Shown: positions 5,345 through 6,220 of the stretch, piece after piece
How the letters are laid out: each line of letters opens with the position of its first letter
Position numbering within the stretch: the first letter of the stretch is position 1
Assembly: GCA_934646175.1 (NCBI GenBank)
Contig: CAKUEI010000089.1
Span: 1 to 6,220 of the forward strand
Source of the DNA: an uncultured Oscillospiraceae bacterium
Lineage (GTDB): Bacteria; Bacillota; Clostridia; Oscillospirales; Oscillospiraceae
DNA length: 6,220 nt
Reading direction: 5' to 3'
Notes under the pieces: generated by a model
Told to the model about the DNA's origin: nothing
Databases searched by the model: none
Seen by the model: only the letters and a program-made list of their open reading frames with translations
Translations under genes and position numbers: made by a program

Positions 5345-6220
5345 ATGGAACCGGAACGGCTTTTGAAGCGGCACTTTGGCCACAGCTGTTTCCGCCCGGG
5401 GCAGAAGGAATTGATCGACGCCCTGATGACCGGGCGGGACGTTCTGGGTGTCATGCCCACCGGGGCGGGAAAATCGGTCTGTTATCAACTGCCTGCCCTG
5501 ATGCTGCCGGGGATGACATTGGTGATCTCTCCCCTCATCTCGCTGATGAAGGATCAGGTAACTGCTTTGAAAGAGGCGGGCATTCCCGCCGTCTGCCTTC
5601 ACTCCGCAATGACGGAGGAGGAGCGGAAAAGCGCCTATTTTCAGGTGAAGGAGGGCCGCTGCAAGCTGCTGTACACCGCGCCGGAGCGGCTGGAGGTCCC
5701 CGGCTTCCAGAAGCTGCTCACCGGGTGCTTCATTTCCCTGCTGGCCATTGATGAGGCCCACTGTGTCTCACAATGGGGGCAGGATTTCCGCCCCAGCTAT
5801 CTGAAGATCGCGGAATTTATGGACCTGCTGTCCCACCGCCCGGCGGTCGGGGCTTTTACCGCCACGGCCACCGGCCCGGTGAAGGAGGACATCGTCCGTC
5901 TGCTGGGACTTCATGACCCTCTGCGCATCACCACCGGCTTCGACCGGCCCAACCTCTATTTCGAGGTGATCACCCCTTCGGACAAGCAGGCCTTTCTCAA
6001 CACCTATCTGGCCCAGCGGCCGGGACAAAGCGGCATCGTCTATTGCGCTACCCGGCGGGCGGTGGAGTCGGTGTGCGCCGCGCTGCGGGAAAACGGATTT
6101 TCCTCCGGGATGTACCACGCCGGGCTTCCCCCGGAGGAGCGCCGGCGGGCACAGGAGGATTTCGTCTATGACCGCGTCCTCATCATGGTGGCCACCAACG
6201 CCTTCGGCATGGGCATCGAC
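5345..6220 (+). CDS. recQ: ATP-dependent DNA helicase RecQ, N-terminal part (3' partial)
   Basis: The first 292 codons are present and the frame is open to the right edge. RecQ unwinds DNA 3'-to-5' in recombination and replication-fork repair. The superfamily 2 helicase core is clear: motif 0 FRPGQ (16-20), Walker A MPTGAGKS (37-44), motif Ia VISPLISLMKDQ (60-71), Ib YTAPERL (110-116), DEAH box IDEAHC (135-140), the aromatic-rich loop SQWGQDFRPSY (142-152), motif III FTATAT (171-176), the RecQ-typical FDRPNL (199-204), motif IV GIVYCATR (230-237), YHAGL (257-261) and motif V VATNAFGMGID (282-292). In the aromatic-rich loop the histidine of the E. coli protein is Gln146, a change I believe is common in Firmicutes. 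Motif VI, the zinc-binding region and any HRDC domain lie beyond the window, so full length and C-terminal class cannot be judged. It is probably transcribed with the WYL gene. Confidence 0.95.
   Translation, partial: MEPERLLKRHFGHSCFRPGQKELIDALMTGRDVLGVMPTGAGKSVCYQLPALMLPGMTLVISPLISLMKDQVTALKEAGIPAVCLHSAMTEEERKSAYFQVKEGRCKLLYTAPERLEVPGFQKLLTGCFISLLAIDEAHCVSQWGQDFRPSYLKIAEFMDLLSHRPAVGAFTATATGPVKEDIVRLLGLHDPLRITTGFDRPNLYFEVITPSDKQAFLNTYLAQRPGQSGIVYCATRRAVESVCAALRENGFSSGMYHAGLPPEERRRAQEDFVYDRVLIMVATNAFGMGID

Noticed and set aside
4183..5460. A 425-codon open frame on the - strand opposite the WYL gene and the recQ start
   Set aside because: It is codon-aligned with the WYL gene, runs through a terminator, a promoter and a ribosome binding site, and its product resembles no known family.

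Overview
The window most resembles a high-GC gut member of the Clostridia, such as Oscillospiraceae or a relative. This is an inference from strong AGGAGG-type ribosome binding sites, GC-rich third codon positions (TTA, CTA and TCA codons are nearly absent), tightly packed genes, and the style of the WYL regulator and RecQ proteins. No species can be named. All six genes lie on the + strand.

Positions 1-4252 hold most of a branched-chain amino acid-type ABC importer operon in the order livK-livH-livM-livG-livF. The first gene is present only as its 3' end. The solute-binding protein (livK) delivers ligand to a membrane channel made of two permeases (livH, livM), powered by two ATPases (livG, livF). 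livM overlaps livG, and livG overlaps livF, by 8 nt each, which suggests translational coupling. The livK-livH gap (255-413) is the only sizeable gap in the operon. It carries two back-to-back hairpins, the second a 24-position stem, before a GTG start for livH. The operon closes with a strong intrinsic terminator (4213-4252).

Positions 4254-6220 form a second transcription unit. An extended -10 promoter directly abuts the liv terminator. It drives a WYL-family transcriptional regulator, probably from a TTG start, followed after 40 nt by recQ, a DNA helicase cut off by the window edge. No terminator is visible between these two genes, so co-transcription is likely. WYL proteins in several lineages sense nucleic acids or DNA damage, so a link to recQ is plausible but unproven.

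I see no mobile element, CRISPR array, rRNA or tRNA. The gene content is conventional. The points most worth a second look are the structured livK-livH leader, an unusually long C-terminus in LivM with two extra predicted membrane segments, an insertion in LivG, and the WYL-recQ pairing with its unusual start region.
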